Made by a program: the position numbers and the translations under genes. Of a stretch of DNA of 10,763 bases, positions 8,323 to 10,763 are shown piece by piece. The notes beneath the pieces are model-generated. The model was not told the DNA's origin and did no database searches. It worked only from the letters and a program-made list of their open reading frames with translations. The number at the start of each line of letters is the position of its first letter. Position 1 is the stretch's first letter. Source of the stretch: Akkermansia sp. (GTDB taxonomy: Bacteria > Verrucomicrobiota > Verrucomicrobiia > Verrucomicrobiales > Akkermansiaceae); NCBI GenBank assembly GCA_020047775.1, contig JAIFNK010000124.1, forward strand, positions 1 to 10,763, read 5' to 3'.

Positions 8323-10763
8323 GCTACGAGGTATTGGGATGGTGGAATCGTTGACATCGCGGCCAACGGTGATGGTACCAGCGACGGCGTCAATGGCACC
8401 TGGAACACCACCCTCAAGAATTGGGATCAAGGCAATGGTCTGGCCCATGTGGCATGGGGGAATGGCGGCAACACGGCCGAAATCAACGGCGCGTCGCAAA
8501 CCCTCACGCTCGGCGCGAACATCATCCTTGGAGGGATCGTTCAGAAGTCGGGTGGAACCTCGGTCGTCATCGCGGGTGGCAGCGGCCCCTACACACTCAC
8601 GTTGGGCATCACCGGATCCAATACCTTCCTGGCGGCAGCCGACACCACCACGGGTAGAACCTTGACGGTGAACGCGGTGATTGCAGGTCCAGCCGGCAGA
8701 AATCTCGTTCTGGCCGGCCCTGCCACCTCCGACACCGGCACCATCAATCTTGGAGGCGCCAACACCTTCAGCGGCGGCACCAGCTTCAGCGCCGGTGCCA
8801 CCGGCGGCGCCCGCGTTTACCTCAAGAACCGGTTCGCGCTCCAGAACAGCACCGTGACCCTGAGCTCGGACGCCAATCTGATCTTTGACGACGGCGTTTC
8901 CGCAGATGCATTCACCTTCGGCGGCCTGGCCGCCAGCAGCGCCGGCACCGGCTCCAACCTCGCCCTGCGGAACGACGTGAGCGATCCCATCGCACTAACC
9001 GTCGGCGGCAACAACAGCAGCACCACTTACAAGGGTGTGCTCAGCGCGGGCGGTTCGCTGATCAAGGCTGGCAGCGGCACTCTCACTCTCGGCGGAGCAA
9101 ATACCTATACCGGCACCACCACGGTGAGCGCCGGCACCCTGCAGGTGGACGGCAGCACCACCAGCCCGACCACCGTCAACAGCGGGGCGACTCTGGCAGG
9201 AAACGGGACGGTGAACGCAGCCGTCACGGTGGCCGCCGGTGGCTCGGTCACGGCCGGCAACAGCAACCTCACCGTTTCCAACCTGACCTTCAGCGGCACG
9301 GCCACCCTCAAGGTGGGCACCCTGTCCGGCTACACCAGCGTGGCCGCCCTCAAGGTGAACAGCGCTCTAACCGTCAGCGGCGGAGCAGGGGCGGTGACGC
9401 TTAACCTGCCGACAGCGCTCGGATTCAATGGCACCTTCCATTTGCTTCAATTCGGCAGCGGCCCTGCGAATACCAACGGTTTCACGCTCGGCACCGTTCC
9501 CACGCTCGCCTGGAACCAGACCGGCGCATTGCAGGTCAATGGAAACTATCTGGACTATGTGATCACCGCCGTCGGCGACACGACGCCGCCAACCTTGGCG
9601 AGCACCGTCCCGGCCAACAATGCCACGAACGTGTTAGCCGATGCCAACCTCGTGGCGACCTTTGACGAGACGCTCGTCAAAGGCAGCGGCAACATCGAAT
9701 TGCGCCGGATCAGCGATGACGGATTGGTGGAATCGTTCAACGTGACCTCATCTCCACGGCTGACGTTCAGCACCGCGCAGTGGGTCATCGATCCGACCAA
9801 CAACCTGCCCACGGACCAGAGTTATTACGTGCTGATCCCCGCCGGCGCGATCAAGGATACATCGGGCAACAACTATCCCGGAATCACCAGCAACACGGGC
9901 TGGAAATTCACCGTGCCCGCACCGACGGTGCTCTACACGGATACCGGCAGCCCGGCGAATCCGTTGTGGAGCACAATTCTACCCACGTTGAATGTTGAGT
10001 CCAATGATCCCGGCCCGGTGTACGGTTCGGACATCGACGTCAACAACGCCGCCGTCGAGGTCGGGCTCTACGGCAACCGTCCGATTTCGATCCCCTCGCA
10101 GAAAATCCATGTCGCGTGCCACACCGGCACCACGGATTTCGCGAATTTCACCCGCTGGTTTCAGACCGACGGGAAGACGCATGTCCTCCGGGTGTTTGTG
10201 AACGACGAGAATACCGCCACCACGCGGGAAGGCATCTCCTCGCACACCGAGGCTTTCATGGGCGGTGGCTGGAATGAAACCGATAACATGACCTACGAGT
10301 GGACGGCCCGTTATACCATCGCCCGACTTGAAGCCGACTCGAATTCGATATCCCTCTTTCAACTGAAGAACACGGATAATGACTGGGCGGTTTCGCTCGG
10401 GATGAACCGCAACGGTTCCCTGACCGTGAACAACCGGCGCGGCACCGACGTGACCGTCACCAATGCCGATGGCAGTGCGAAGAATTTCAAAGGCGGCGGC
10501 TTCGATGTCCGCGTGCTCGACGACGGTCTGAACTACAAGTTGTGGATTGATGGCGTTTTGTATGCCTCCGACAGCTACTCCCGGCCCACCGGGGCCACCA
10601 GCTTCCGCTGGGGCATGTATTTCGGTGCTGGCAACCTTAGCCCTCCGGCTGATCACAACATCATTCTGGTCAGCGGCGCGCAGGTGAAATCCTGGCCAGG
10701 CAATCTGGACACCGCCACCGCGACCATCACCAAAGCCAACAACTCCACGAATCTGGATAGCGG
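8230..10763 (+). CDS. Secreted PATR protein with Big_5 and lyase-like jelly-roll domain (3' partial)
   Basis: The frame is open from ATG 8230 to the window end: 844 codons with no stop, so the C-terminus lies outside. Order: signal peptide (residues 1-31), cap with 'RYWDGG' and 'TWNTTLKNWD' (34 to about 66), degenerate beta-helix (about 67-270), one canonical PATR unit (277-308), closing beta stretch (about 309-447), SbsA Ig-like domain (about 450-562), jelly-roll (about 567-824), then the start of a TKANN-type cap. The jelly-roll has R-E-G-I-S-S-H (R666, H672), F-Q-L-K-N (Q711) and F-R-W-G-M-Y (Y797), placed like the R-x-E, Q-I-H and Y-F-K-x-G-x-Y motifs of PL7/PL20/heparin-lyase-I folds. 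A polysaccharide lyase or a glycan-binding lectin-like domain would both fit. Another in-frame ATG lies at 8191, but the codons between 8191 and 8230 lack the strong GC3 seen after 8230. ATG 8263 would leave a shorter signal peptide. Confidence 0.85.
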   Translation, partial: MSTSVSGADKRMTALTMLAALLALGASPAQAATRYWDGGIVDIAANGDGTSDGVNGTWNTTLKNWDQGNGLAHVAWGNGGNTAEINGASQTLTLGANIILGGIVQKSGGTSVVIAGGSGPYTLTLGITGSNTFLAAADTTTGRTLTVNAVIAGPAGRNLVLAGPATSDTGTINLGGANTFSGGTSFSAGATGGARVYLKNRFALQNSTVTLSSDANLIFDDGVSADAFTFGGLAASSAGTGSNLALRNDVSDPIALTVGGNNSSTTYKGVLSAGGSLIKAGSGTLTLGGANTYTGTTTVSAGTLQVDGSTTSPTTVNSGATLAGNGTVNAAVTVAAGGSVTAGNSNLTVSNLTFSGTATLKVGTLSGYTSVAALKVNSALTVSGGAGAVTLNLPTALGFNGTFHLLQFGSGPANTNGFTLGTVPTLAWNQTGALQVNGNYLDYVITAVGDTTPPTLASTVPANNATNVLADANLVATFDETLVKGSGNIELRRISDDGLVESFNVTSSPRLTFSTAQWVIDPTNNLPTDQSYYVLIPAGAIKDTSGNNYPGITSNTGWKFTVPAPTVLYTDTGSPANPLWSTILPTLNVESNDPGPVYGSDIDVNNAAVEVGLYGNRPISIPSQKIHVACHTGTTDFANFTRWFQTDGKTHVLRVFVNDENTATTREGISSHTEAFMGGGWNETDNMTYEWTARYTIARLEADSNSISLFQLKNTDNDWAVSLGMNRNGSLTVNNRRGTDVTVTNADGSAKNFKGGGFDVRVLDDGLNYKLWIDGVLYASDSYSRPTGATSFRWGMYFGAGNLSPPADHNIILVSGAQVKSWPGNLDTATATITKANNSTNLDS
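9058..9153 (+). repeat. Canonical PATR repeat in gene 2
   Basis: Encodes 'LIKAGSGTLTLGGANTYTG' then 'TTTVSAGTLQVDG', an excellent PATR match. A weaker upstream unit ('NLGGANTFSGGTSFSAGATG') lies near 8746-8805. Downstream, 'GATLAGNGTVNAAVTVAAGG' is the usual closing of a PATR block. Confidence 0.9.
9577..9915 (+). other. SbsA Ig-like (Big_5) domain of gene 2
   Basis: Residues 450-562 begin 'DTTPPTLASTVPANNATNV', then 'LVATFDETLVKGSGNIELRR', and close with 'YYVLIPAGAIKDTSGNNYPG' and 'WKFTV'. This is the standard pattern of the bacterial SbsA Ig-like domain (PF13205): a P-P-x-(L/V) opening, 'F.E...KG.G.I.L' and 'Y.V.I..GA..D..GN'. It is a structural spacer found in many secreted and surface proteins. 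Confidence 0.8.
9928..10701 (+). other. Lyase-like beta jelly-roll domain of gene 2
   Basis: Residues about 567-824 alternate strands and turns in the way of concanavalin-like polysaccharide lyases: 'FTRWFQTDGKTHVLRVFVND', 'TYEWTARYTI', 'SISLFQLKN', 'FDVRVLDDGLNYKLWIDGVL' and 'FRWGMYFGAG'. The 'G..YKLWIDG' strand before the 'F.WG.Y' strand is characteristic of heparin-lyase-I/PL7/PL20-like folds, where G-x-(L/V)-x-x-(W/Y)-x-(N/D)-G precedes Y-F-K-x-G-x-Y. Catalytic residues are not certain, and substrate cannot be read from the sequence. Confidence 0.5.
10705..10763 (+). other. Start of a TKANN-type cap module at the window edge (gene 2)
   Basis: The final codons encode 'LDTATATITKANNSTNLDS', matching the cap at 4824 in gene 1 ('LLTKANNTNNLNLGTSW'). 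A further PATR block is therefore expected to the right of the window. Confidence 0.5.

Overview
The window looks like Verrucomicrobiota DNA, with a Luteolibacter/Haloferula-type genome as the best guess. It is GC-rich and holds two very large secreted proteins built from autotransporter-associated beta-strand (PATR, TIGR02601/PF12951-type) repeats. The first ends in a C-terminal module typical of this phylum: an EF-hand-like DxDxDG loop, then a beta domain ending in 'ARLKVTP'. The assignment rests on protein style, not on a marker gene.

Layout: two genes on the + strand. Gene 1 (3..8111) enters from the left with its start missing. In order it carries the tail of a DNRLRE/CBM96-like domain, a heparinase II/III-like (alginate-lyase-like) toroid plus beta-sandwich, a proline-rich linker, about 1,680 residues of PATR-type beta-helix with internal duplications, and the C-terminal EF-loop tail. 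After a 118-base gap with no convincing promoter or terminator comes gene 2 (8230..10763), which leaves on the right with its end missing. It has a signal peptide, a Trp-rich cap, one canonical PATR repeat plus degenerate beta-helix, an SbsA Ig-like (Big_5) domain, and a jelly-roll domain resembling PL7/PL20/heparin-lyase-I folds. Its last codons enter a module also present in the middle of gene 1.

Inferred role: both proteins are probably exported and act on acidic polysaccharide outside the cytoplasm or at the cell surface, with the PATR blocks as extended beta-helical stalks or scaffolds. One has an (alpha/alpha)-toroid lyase at the N-terminal side of the stalk. The other has a jelly-roll lyase-like domain between repeat blocks. 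Same strand, adjacency and shared modules suggest one carbohydrate-utilisation locus. Substrate and catalytic activity are not proven by the sequence.

No tRNA, rRNA, CRISPR array, insertion sequence or integrase was seen. The main points of interest are the enzyme-plus-PATR architecture without a visible beta-barrel, the A-B...B-A arrangement of duplicated blocks inside gene 1, and the module shared between the two genes.
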